Source: an archaeon (GTDB lineage Archaea > Thermoplasmatota > Thermoplasmata > Methanomassiliicoccales > Methanomethylophilaceae). From it: 27,217 nucleotides of DNA. The notes under the pieces were generated by a model, which did no database searches, was not told the origin of the DNA, and worked only from the letters and a program-made list of their open reading frames with translations. Positions 19,228-26,869 of this stretch are shown here, piece after piece. How positions within the stretch are numbered: position 1 is the first letter of the stretch; the number at the start of each line of letters is the position of its first letter. A program made the position numbers and the translations under genes. The stretch is taken from the NCBI GenBank assembly GCA_024399225.1, contig JAKSHV010000001.1, positions 1 to 27,217 of the forward strand, written 5' to 3'.

Positions 19228-19761
19228 TTAAAGAACCATAATCATCTGATTGAGGTCCTTGTCGGCATTCTTCTTCACGTAATGGAAACCATACTCTTCG
19301 TAATATCCGATGAGTTTGTCCATACAGTCTATCCTTAGAAGTCTGCAACCCACGAGATCGTAGGCTTCCCTTACTTTCAGAAGAGCTTCATCAATGAGGG
19401 TTTTTCCAAAGCCTTTGTAGCCTTCTGCCCTGGAGAGCTGCCCGAGAAGATATGCCTGAGCGATATTGTCTTCCGACCTGTTCATCTTCTTCAGCAGATT
19501 CTTGGACAAGCCACAGTCATCAGGAATCTCAAGACATCTTACACCTAAGGAAAAGAACCCGATGATTTTCATATCGTCTGGATTTATTGCGATGTACGTC
19601 CTACACTCGCCTTTCTTCTCCATAGTGATAGATTTCTTAGAAAGGAAATCATCAACAGATGATTTGTAAACGGATTCGTAATCCGCAAACATCCGGTTGA
19701 GAAGTTCCTCTCCGTAATCCGAAATCATCGTAGATAACTTCAGAATAACGTAACCCGTCAC
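19228..19761 (-). CDS. GNAT-family acetyltransferase, probable toxin of a toxin-antitoxin pair
   Basis: A 177-residue GNAT acetyltransferase. The acetyl-CoA binding motif is YLLGQLSRAEGYKGFGKTLI (104-123, R/Q-x-x-G-x-G type), and the C-terminal IGYYEEYGF (151-159) is the usual beta6/Tyr region. It starts with GTG overlapping the stop of the small upstream gene by 4 nt (GTGA). Size, a GNAT domain alone and coupling to a 57-aa partner recall TacT/AtaT-type toxins that acetylate aminoacyl-tRNA; the substrate here is unknown. It lies between the two copies of the zinc-ribbon segment. The gene is more AT-rich than its right-hand neighbours by eye. Confidence 0.8.
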   Translation of the reverse strand: MTGYVILKLSTMISDYGEELLNRMFADYESVYKSSVDDFLSKKSITMEKKGECRTYIAINPDDMKIIGFFSLGVRCLEIPDDCGLSKNLLKKMNRSEDNIAQAYLLGQLSRAEGYKGFGKTLIDEALLKVREAYDLVGCRLLRIDCMDKLIGYYEEYGFHYVKKNADKDLNQMIMVL

Positions 19762-19931
19762 TGCCAGGCTTCCTTGATCTTCCTGATAATCTCGGGATCG
19801 GTACAGACTCCCTGAGTGGGGCCGGGTATGTATGGACCGTATTTCTCGTAATCCTCGAAAGCTTTAGCTAAGTTTGCCGCAGCTTCGGGCGTATCGATGA
19901 CCATGGTCTCATAGAATGATTTCGTTGCCAT
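19758..19931 (-). CDS. Antitoxin-like partner of the GNAT protein, 57 aa (family member C)
   Basis: A 57-residue protein starting MATKSFYETMVIDTPEAA, with AFEDYEKYGPYIPGP in the middle. The pattern SFxxxMxID and a later GP matches the 59-aa proteins at 2784 and 13213. GGAGGT lies 6 nt before ATG 19931. Its stop overlaps the acetyltransferase start (GTGA), giving the antitoxin-first layout usual for toxin-antitoxin operons. There is no ribbon-helix-helix signature that I can recognise, unlike the DUF1778 antitoxins of known GNAT toxins. Confidence 0.75.
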   Translation of the reverse strand: MATKSFYETMVIDTPEAAANLAKAFEDYEKYGPYIPGPTQGVCTDPEIIRKIKEAWQ

Positions 19932-20003
19932 GTCTATACCTCCATATCATCGATGGAGACTGAATATAAAAAAGGTGGCACATCGGAGCCCATATTCCAC
20001 GAT

Positions 20004-20504
20004 TCAACCGGTGAGGACCTTCATCACGGTCTCGAACGAGACTCCCGTCTCCCTAGAGATGGTCAGGGCGTTCTGCCCCCTTCCGAACCTCTCGAGGATC
20101 TCCGCGCTGACGGGGTCGGCGTCAGCCATACCCTTCCCGGCCCTGGATGACCTTCCGTTCCCTCTATCGATGATCCTTCCGTCGGACCTGGCCATCCTCA
20201 CCCGGCAGATCGGACATACCGCATCCCTGTCGCTCATGAAGTGGGCTGCGTAACCGCATCCGCATGCGTAGGGGGATGTGGCGCACCTCCACGATGAGGA
20301 GGAGCACCTGGGACATTCATTCGGTACGGGTCTGTCGCACCTGAACTCCCTCAGGTTCCCGCACGAACCGCAGGACCACAGCATGTTGCCACAATCCCAT
20401 AGCTTGGATTTGCATTTCGGGCAGTGCTCCGGATGTTCCACCCTTGTCGTCCATATGTGGCCGCATCTGCGGCAATAGTTCTTCCTTCTCCCATCTGCAA
20501 CCAT
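20004..20504 (-). CDS. Multi-zinc-ribbon protein with C-terminal HTH-like region, 166 aa
   Basis: The first 105 residues hold repeated Cys pairs that suggest three or four zinc ribbons (CRRCG...CPKC, CGSCG...CPRC, CGCG...CPICR), followed by a basic linker and a C-terminal SAEILERFGRGQNALTISRETGVSFETVMKVL, which looks like a helix-turn-helix. It is probably a nucleic-acid-binding regulator. It is the last gene of the right-hand operon, 1 bp after the isochorismatase-like gene (TGA-C-ATG). A 5'-truncated duplicate lies at 18849-19082, with the GNAT toxin-antitoxin pair in between. Confidence 0.78.
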   Translation of the reverse strand: MVADGRRKNYCRRCGHIWTTRVEHPEHCPKCKSKLWDCGNMLWSCGSCGNLREFRCDRPVPNECPRCSSSSWRCATSPYACGCGYAAHFMSDRDAVCPICRVRMARSDGRIIDRGNGRSSRAGKGMADADPVSAEILERFGRGQNALTISRETGVSFETVMKVLTG

Positions 20505-20505
20505 G

Positions 20506-21060
20506 TCAGCACGCTCCCGGATCGAGGTATTCCTGCTTCCCGTCGAGGAACCTCTCCACAGTATCCACAGAGACGATGTTCAGCATCCTCTCCGCGGCAT
20601 CGTCGATGCCTTCCCCGTAGGCTATCACGGCACCTTCCGCCAGACAGGGGAAGATGTCCCTCTCGGATGCGGAGAAGTAGGTTCCGATGACGCACATCTC
20701 GGTGTACATGCCGGCGATAAGCACGCAGTCGGTACCATCTTCCTTGAGTATGTCCCCGAGTTCCGTTCCCCTGAAGGCGCTCATGCCGGTCTTGCGGACC
20801 ACGGTATCCTCCGGCAGGCACCTCAGTCCCTCCAGCCATCCGTCGCCGTCGTCACCCTTGTAGAGGCCGTGTCCCTCCCCGTCGGTGGCGATGAAGATCA
20901 CGGGCCTTCCGTGTGAACGGAACATCTCCGCGAGAGTGTTGACCTTCCCTACGGCGGAGTCGCGGATGACGTCCCAGTCATCCCTTTCCATGGAGAACTT
21001 GCGCTGCATGTCCACGACCAGCAGGGCCATCCTGCTTCCCCATATCGTGTCGAGGATCAC
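20506..21060 (-). CDS. Isochorismatase-family cysteine hydrolase (second copy)
   Basis: A 184-residue paralogue of the protein at 3620-4168 with the same triad: Asp in LLVVDMQRKF, Lys in VVRKTGMS, nucleophile Cys in MYTEMCVIGTYFSASERD. GTG 21060 is taken as start since it overlaps the stop of the surface protein (GTGA), has GGAGGAGG upstream, and yields an N-terminus (ILDTIWGSRMALLVVD) parallel to that of the paralogue. The substrate is unknown. Placement between a surface/importer set and a zinc-ribbon regulator suggests processing of an imported compound, or simple co-regulation. It ends in DPGAC. Confidence 0.83.
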   Translation of the reverse strand: MILDTIWGSRMALLVVDMQRKFSMERDDWDVIRDSAVGKVNTLAEMFRSHGRPVIFIATDGEGHGLYKGDDGDGWLEGLRCLPEDTVVRKTGMSAFRGTELGDILKEDGTDCVLIAGMYTEMCVIGTYFSASERDIFPCLAEGAVIAYGEGIDDAAERMLNIVSVDTVERFLDGKQEYLDPGAC

Positions 21061-24000
21061 AGCAGGCACCTCCTCCTGTAGATGACGGTGGCGATCGCGA
21101 GACCTATCATGATGACGATCATGGCACCCACCACGTAGGGCATGGTCTCGGCCTCGAAGCTCCTCTTCAGGTCGTCCTCCTTCTCGATGACCTGGTGGTC
21201 GGCGTTCCATCCGCCGGCTACGTCGTAGTTGGCGTAGAGCACCGCTTCGGATGACAGTCCGCAGGCCTCGTAGCCTTCCGGCTGGGTGCAGTATGCGATG
21301 ATCTCGGTCAGCATCGCATTGCTTCCGAAACAGTCCTTTCCGAGGACCTTCAGGGGTTTTCCGAGGGTCACGGAGACCAGGTTCTGGCAGTCGTTGAACG
21401 CGTTGTGACCTACGGTCTCGATATTGGATAGGTTGATGTCCGTGAGCACGTCGCATCTGTAGAAGGCGTTCGCCTCGATCACCCTGACGGAGTCGGGGAT
21501 GATGACCCCGTCCAGGGCGTTGCAGTATCCGAAACAGCGTTCGGGAATGGTCTCCAGACCGTTGCTTAGGGTGACGTCGGCAAGTGCGGAGCAGTCGTAG
21601 AACGCTCCTCCGCGTATGTCGGTGACACTGTTGGGAAGGTAGAGGGAGCGGATCATCTGGCAGTCCCTGAAGGCTTCAAATCCTATGAAACGGGTTCCGT
21701 CGGGGACCATCGTCGTGGAGCTCCTGAACTTGAGGCAGGCCCTGAAGCACTCATCGGCGAGGACCTTCACGGAGGGGGCGGAGCCCCAGGCGAGCTCCTC
21801 CAGCGAGGAGCAGTAGCTGAAGGCACGGGTCTGGACCTCCCTGACGGTGTCAGGGATGCGGACGTGTGTTATGGCGGATTCTTCGAATGCATTGCATCCG
21901 ATGATGGTCACGGGATATTCGGTACCGTTGACGTTGATGTACGAGGGGATGTCCACCTCGGCACCCTTCACCCACTTCACGATGATCACCTGTTCGTCGA
22001 CCAGACAGTACTGGAGGGAGAACCCTCCCCTGCTGTAGGTTCCGATGTTCACTATGCCGTAAGGGGTGGATGACCATCCGGAGGTCTTGTCCGAGTAATA
22101 TACCGAGACATATGCAGGGGCTTCGTCCGTGAACACAGGCAGATCTCCGAGGAAGTAGACCTCCTTCACCTGGATATTGTAGAGTGAGGTCCAGTCGAAG
22201 TTCCTGACGGATGCGGGCACGACGATCGCGGAGGCGTTAAGCACACCGGAAAATGCATCAGGACCGATGGTCCAGAGCTCGTATCCCTCGAGGGAGGAGG
22301 GGACCATGAGTACCTCCCCGTGGCAGTCGATGTCCATCCTGTCCAGATCGGAATGGTACGGAGTACCTTCCTTGCTGTATGTGGTGTACTTCACATCGCC
22401 GTAGGGGCAGTAGTCCCTGTCATCGGTCTGGGAACTGCGGGGACCGGAGGTACCGGTGAAGTAGTACAGGAGGGAGGAGGCCTCGAAGGTGACGGTTCCT
22501 TCGGAATATGAGCAGGGCACGGAGGTCAGGACGCCGGTGTTGGGATTGGCGCTCCATACCATGGGGGAGACAGTTTCATCATACTCGTAGGGAACGGTGA
22601 CCCTCACCCTGATGTCCCGGGAGGCAGGATCGGTGACCGATTTGCCGTCGATCTTCATGGTGACGGTGTAGGAGCTGTCCCAGTTCACGTTCTTCAGGGA
22701 GGAGTTGATCCTGACGGAGGAGGTGGGACCCTTGGATGTGGAGAACTCGACGGTTCCGTCGGATATGCCGTTGAGGGTTCCGGACCTCAGCCCCATCTCC
22801 CTGGCGAGGTCGCCGAGTTTCACGGAGATCCTTCCCCTGTGGAGCTCGACCGAGATGAAGGCATCATCGCCCAGGGCGGAACCGAGCTTGGAGATCTCCG
22901 ATCTGCCGAGGAGGACCGTCTTCCCGTCGGCGAATCCAGAGATGTCTGCCACAAGGTAATCGCTGCCGTTGTGTTCGAGATACTGGATGTCGGAGGGTTC
23001 CAGTTCCACGGTGACCGTGGTCCTGGACTCGTCCGTGTAGGCATAGGTTCCGGCGACCTTCCTCGCGTAAAGGGTCGTGTCGCCGGTGAACATGAAGGAG
23101 GTTCCGACCTCCTGGGTCATCGAGGGACCCCTGTAGAACCTCAGGAGGTTCCCTCCGACGGAGGCCGTCATCATGTCCTCGGTGAGGAATCCTCCGTAGG
23201 TTATGTCGTAGGTCAGGTCGGAGGAACCTTCGACATGGACGGTCAATGTGTAGGGATGTGCCTTGTAGGTGTACGCGGCGAAGACCACCTTGGAGGATGT
23301 TACGTTCGAGAGGTCGGCGAGGAGTCCCTCGTCCATCTTGGTGCTCGAGTATAGGGCGACAGCCCAGCCGGCGAAGGTGTAGACCTTGTCGACGGTCTCG
23401 GGCCTGTCGGGACCTTCGGGAAGATCTGATACGGGATCGCCGTATTTCACGGATCTGCGGCACACCTCGTTACCATCGCTATCAAGGAATAATATCGTGT
23501 AGAGACTGGATTCCGAGGTGAACAACGGATAGACATCCATGTCCGAACTGATAAAGCTCAGATCTACCGGAGTCACGCCGTCAGCAGACCATCCTGCAAA
23601 CTTGAAGGTCTCGGAAACAGTGGACTTCTTGGATGGGATTATACTGCAGCTAGAGGAGGATCCGTGTCCGACACCCTCTGCATAGATCAGTCCTCCGTTT
23701 TCGTCATGGTACGAGACGGTATGGCCGGAATCGGTCTTTTCCACATAGGTTCCTTTGAAAACGGTATCCCTATTGAGGAGGGCGGAGGTGTCGCCCCATC
23801 CCGCAAATATGTAGCCATCCCTCTCGGGGGCCTCGGGAACATCGCTCACGCTATTGTTGTAACTGGACTTGATGGTCGCAATCACCTCGCCGTCGATCTC
23901 GAATGTTGCGTTGACATATCTGGATTTGACCTGTTCCTTCACAAGATCAGGATTGCTCACATCCGGAAGGGTCGTGAGTACGTTCTGCTCCTCCCCCTCA

Positions 24001-24872
24001 CCTTCGGAATAGTTAATGGAGATTATGTACACGATACCTGCATACTTGTAAACGGCGGGATCGTAATATCCCAGGGTCCAGCTGTTATAGCTCCACTTAT
24101 CATCAAGGTAGATGTACTGGGACCAGTACATGTAGCTGTTCTCTCCGATCTTGGTGTCACCTTTTATTCCGAAAAAAGAGGTGATCCAATACTGCAGGTC
24201 GTTTCCGTTCGAGTCCACGTTTATCGTATAATCCGATTCGAATCCGTTGGACTCCATGGCATTCTTGACCACTTCTCCCATGTTGCATCCGTGGCCCTTG
24301 ATCCAGAATCCGTTGATCCTGTCCTCGGTGGTGAATGCTTCCTGTACAAGGGGGCTGGGATCATCATAGGATGAATCGAACCTTATGAACACATAACCGT
24401 CCGATTCAGGTTTGAATTCGGGAGTCTTGTAGACATTGGTTCCATTGACACGCTCCTGGGAGGACATATGAAGGCAGTAGGAGGTTCCGCTTATCACCTG
24501 GGAATCCGATTTCGCATCGTATCCCACAGATGCCCAGTCATGGGTTCCGAGAGGCATCCACTGGTGGATGTTCCAGTATTCGTTTTCCGAAGGATAGACC
24601 CAATCGACGAAACGGATACCTGCTGTGGTGTTATTGCCTACGGTGTTGTATGCAAGTCTGAATCCGAGATTGCTGCAGGCCCTCTCGATGATCTGCTGGA
24701 CGCTTGTACCGCTGACTACGGTCTCCGCATAGGTTCCGTCGGCCCTCTCTATGAAGACCCTGACATCGTCGGCTGTGGCCGCATCGGATTCGTCCGAATC
24801 GTTCAAGACCGCATAGACGGTGACGGAGACCAGGAGTACGGAGAACAGTGCCAGGAGAAGTCTGCGGTCCAT
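21057..24872 (-). CDS. Large surface protein: DUF4430-like, InlB-type and BspA-type repeats
   Basis: A 1271-residue secreted, membrane-anchored protein. Order: signal peptide (RRLLLALFSVLLVSVTVYAVL, first 25 residues), two domains like transcobalamin C-terminal/DUF4430 (about 35-165 with GTSVQQIIERACSNLGF and WNIHQWMPLGTHDW; about 175-300 with GEVVKNAMESNGF and YWSQYIYLDDKWSYNSW), three to four InlB-type repeats (GYIFAGWGD, FKFAGWSADG, YTFAGWAV; about 310-560), a beta-rich region (about 560-870), BspA-type leucine-rich repeats (IPDTVREVQTRAFSYCSSLEEL...; about 890-1215), and a C-terminal membrane helix with RRR. It follows the importer ATPase by 1 nt. The DUF4430-like parts beside a BtuCD-type importer suggest a ligand receptor, perhaps for corrinoids. 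The assignment of the first two domains is from pattern only. Confidence 0.82.
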   Translation of the reverse strand: MDRRLLLALFSVLLVSVTVYAVLNDSDESDAATADDVRVFIERADGTYAETVVSGTSVQQIIERACSNLGFRLAYNTVGNNTTAGIRFVDWVYPSENEYWNIHQWMPLGTHDWASVGYDAKSDSQVISGTSYCLHMSSQERVNGTNVYKTPEFKPESDGYVFIRFDSSYDDPSPLVQEAFTTEDRINGFWIKGHGCNMGEVVKNAMESNGFESDYTINVDSNGNDLQYWITSFFGIKGDTKIGENSYMYWSQYIYLDDKWSYNSWTLGYYDPAVYKYAGIVYIISINYSEGEGEEQNVLTTLPDVSNPDLVKEQVKSRYVNATFEIDGEVIATIKSSYNNSVSDVPEAPERDGYIFAGWGDTSALLNRDTVFKGTYVEKTDSGHTVSYHDENGGLIYAEGVGHGSSSSCSIIPSKKSTVSETFKFAGWSADGVTPVDLSFISSDMDVYPLFTSESSLYTILFLDSDGNEVCRRSVKYGDPVSDLPEGPDRPETVDKVYTFAGWAVALYSSTKMDEGLLADLSNVTSSKVVFAAYTYKAHPYTLTVHVEGSSDLTYDITYGGFLTEDMMTASVGGNLLRFYRGPSMTQEVGTSFMFTGDTTLYARKVAGTYAYTDESRTTVTVELEPSDIQYLEHNGSDYLVADISGFADGKTVLLGRSEISKLGSALGDDAFISVELHRGRISVKLGDLAREMGLRSGTLNGISDGTVEFSTSKGPTSSVRINSSLKNVNWDSSYTVTMKIDGKSVTDPASRDIRVRVTVPYEYDETVSPMVWSANPNTGVLTSVPCSYSEGTVTFEASSLLYYFTGTSGPRSSQTDDRDYCPYGDVKYTTYSKEGTPYHSDLDRMDIDCHGEVLMVPSSLEGYELWTIGPDAFSGVLNASAIVVPASVRNFDWTSLYNIQVKEVYFLGDLPVFTDEAPAYVSVYYSDKTSGWSSTPYGIVNIGTYSRGGFSLQYCLVDEQVIIVKWVKGAEVDIPSYINVNGTEYPVTIIGCNAFEESAITHVRIPDTVREVQTRAFSYCSSLEELAWGSAPSVKVLADECFRACLKFRSSTTMVPDGTRFIGFEAFRDCQMIRSLYLPNSVTDIRGGAFYDCSALADVTLSNGLETIPERCFGYCNALDGVIIPDSVRVIEANAFYRCDVLTDINLSNIETVGHNAFNDCQNLVSVTLGKPLKVLGKDCFGSNAMLTEIIAYCTQPEGYEACGLSSEAVLYANYDVAGGWNADHQVIEKEDDLKRSFEAETMPYVVGAMIVIMIGLAIATVIYRRRCLL

Positions 24873-24873
24873 C

Positions 24874-25713
24874 TCAATCACTTACCGCACGCTTGGGGAG
24901 GACGTAGATCTCCCCGTCCTCGTCGGTTCCCACCCTGGCATCCACCTCGTATACATCGCGTATGAGCTGGGCGGTGACGACCTTCTTGGGATCGCCGAAT
25001 CCGACTATCTGTCCTTTCTTCATTATCACGCACAGGTCGCAGTACCTCGCCATCAGGGAGATGTCGTGCTCCGCCACGAGGACGGTCATGTCGCTCTCCC
25101 TCGCCATGGTCTGCAGGTACTCCATGACATCGAGCTTGTACTTCATGTCGAGATGGGAGGTCGGTTCGTCGACCAGCATGACCTTGGGTTCCTGCACGTA
25201 CGCCTTGGCGATGAGGGCACGCTGCTTCTCTCCGGAGGAAAGCAGCGAAAGCTGCTTCCTCCTGTAGTGGTCGAGACCGAAGTACCTCAGTGCCTCGCGG
25301 ACGGCCTTCTCATCGTCCGGGGATTCCCACCAGACCTTGTTGACGAAGGGATACCTGCCCATCATGACGAGGTCCATGACGCTCATTCCGAAGGTGGGTC
25401 CGGGTTCAGCAGGGACGTTGGCGACACAGCGGGCAACATCGATGGGACGCATTCCCGCTGTGTCCTGACCGTCGATGATGATGGTTCCAGTCCAGCCCTT
25501 GTTGATCTTGGAGATGCACTTCATCATGGTGGATTTTCCGCATCCGTTGGGTCCGATCAGTCCGATCAGCTTTCCCTTGGGGAGGTCGAGGTCGATTCCG
25601 TGGAGAGCCTCGAAATCACCGAAGCTGATGCGGAGGCCGTGGATCCTCAGCATTATGTCCTCCTCCGAGTACAGGTCGGAGGTTCCGTTGTATCTCAGGG
25701 AATCATCCGTCAT
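24874..25713 (-). CDS. ABC importer ATPase, BtuD/FecE/FepC type
   Basis: A 279-residue ATPase of the iron-chelate/corrinoid importer class. Walker A GPNGCGKST (54-62), signature LSSGEKQR (158-165), Walker B VMLVDEPTSHLD (178-189) and switch His216 are all present. One deviation stands out: in the Q-loop, where family members have VPQ, this protein reads VPAEPG (100-105), so the usual Gln appears replaced by Ala102. The overlap with the permease gene (11 nt) and GGAGGGG upstream support the start at 25713; a later ATG before LRIHGLRIS would remove a 20-residue extension. It energises transport through the adjacent permease. Confidence 0.9.
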   Translation of the reverse strand: MTDDSLRYNGTSDLYSEEDIMLRIHGLRISFGDFEALHGIDLDLPKGKLIGLIGPNGCGKSTMMKCISKINKGWTGTIIIDGQDTAGMRPIDVARCVANVPAEPGPTFGMSVMDLVMMGRYPFVNKVWWESPDDEKAVREALRYFGLDHYRRKQLSLLSSGEKQRALIAKAYVQEPKVMLVDEPTSHLDMKYKLDVMEYLQTMARESDMTVLVAEHDISLMARYCDLCVIMKKGQIVGFGDPKKVVTAQLIRDVYEVDARVGTDEDGEIYVLPKRAVSD

Positions 25714-26863
25714 ATTCGCGTCCCCTCCTCATAAGCATGTATGCGAAGACGGGGGTACCGATCATCGCGGTGACGGCACCCACGGGGATCTCCGTGGGGG
25801 CCATGGCGATCCTCGCTACCAGGTCCGAGAACAGCATCAGGCAGGCCCCCAGGATCATGGATGCCGGCATGATGAGACGGTGGTCCCCGCCCAGGAACAT
25901 CCTGCAGGCGTGGGGGATGACCAGTCCCACGAATCCGATTATTCCGACGAATGCGACGCAGATGGAGGTCAGGACGGAAGCGACGACCATCATCAGGGCC
26001 TTGAACCTCCTGACATTGAGTCCGACCTGGCTCGCCTGGTCCTCACCCATCATGAAGAGGTTGAACTCGCGTGCCCACAGCAGTGCCAGCAGGGATATGC
26101 CGACGGCGGGCACGAATACGAGGAAGGCGTTCTCCCAGGTTACATTCGAGAAGGAACCGTACAGCCACCACATGACATCGGCGAGGTTGTCCTTGTCCAT
26201 CGCCAGGAAAAGTGTCTGTACCGAACTGAAGGCCAGACCGACTATGACTCCCGCGAGGATGTAGTTGGTGGCGGAACCTCCCGCTCCCTCGGATACAATG
26301 ATCGTGACGGTGAATGCGATCAGACCTCCGATGATGGCTGCCACGGGAATGAGGTAGGTGCTGTGCTCACCCAGGAAGGGGATCATCGATGCCCCGAGGG
26401 CGGAGACCGCGATGGCGAAGCAGCCCGCTCCGGAGGACACTCCGGTGATGTATGGGTCCACCAGGGGATTCCTGATGAGTGCCTGGTACATGCATCCCGC
26501 CACCGCGAGACCTGCTCCCACGCCGATGGCGGCGACGGCCCTGGGAAGCCTGGAGTGGTAGATGTACAGTTCCTCTGTGTTGAGGTTCTGACCTCCTTTC
26601 TGAATGGCGGAGATCAGCGACGACAGGGCGTGGTCGATGGGTATGATACCGCCAGAGGAGATCGATATAGTCACCAGGAACATCAGAATAGAGAAGATCA
26701 ATCCTGCAGTCACTATGACCCAGAACCTCCTCCTCTTGATCCCTATCTCGCTCGCGTCGCTGTTCACGTCAGCGATCTCGTTGTTCATCCTGTTGAAGGA
26801 CCTCCGCATACGGCCGATGATTCCTGCCGCCGGACCCTTTCCCTTCGGATCGTCTTCCGCCAT
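25703..26863 (-). CDS. ABC importer permease, BtuC/FecCD type
   Basis: A 386-residue membrane permease with about ten hydrophobic segments. It has the family motifs YHSRLPRAVAAIGVGAGLAVAG, YQALIRNPLVDPYITGVSSGAG, the coupling-helix region GEDQASQVGLNVRRFK, and FVGIIGFVGLVIPHACR. These motifs are characteristic of BtuC/FhuB/FecCD permeases for cobalamin, haem or siderophores. The N-terminus carries a 45-residue charged cytoplasmic extension before the first helix. It is followed by the ATPase with overlap; a binding protein gene is not seen inside the window and may be upstream or replaced by the large surface protein. Confidence 0.92.
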   Translation of the reverse strand: MAEDDPKGKGPAAGIIGRMRRSFNRMNNEIADVNSDASEIGIKRRRFWVIVTAGLIFSILMFLVTISISSGGIIPIDHALSSLISAIQKGGQNLNTEELYIYHSRLPRAVAAIGVGAGLAVAGCMYQALIRNPLVDPYITGVSSGAGCFAIAVSALGASMIPFLGEHSTYLIPVAAIIGGLIAFTVTIIVSEGAGGSATNYILAGVIVGLAFSSVQTLFLAMDKDNLADVMWWLYGSFSNVTWENAFLVFVPAVGISLLALLWAREFNLFMMGEDQASQVGLNVRRFKALMMVVASVLTSICVAFVGIIGFVGLVIPHACRMFLGGDHRLIMPASMILGACLMLFSDLVARIAMAPTEIPVGAVTAMIGTPVFAYMLMRRGREYDG

Positions 26864-26869
26864 CTTCTC

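Noticed and set aside
24820..25734. 304-codon open frame on the plus strand
   Set aside because: Antisense shadow of the ABC ATPase with all its motifs on the minus strand.
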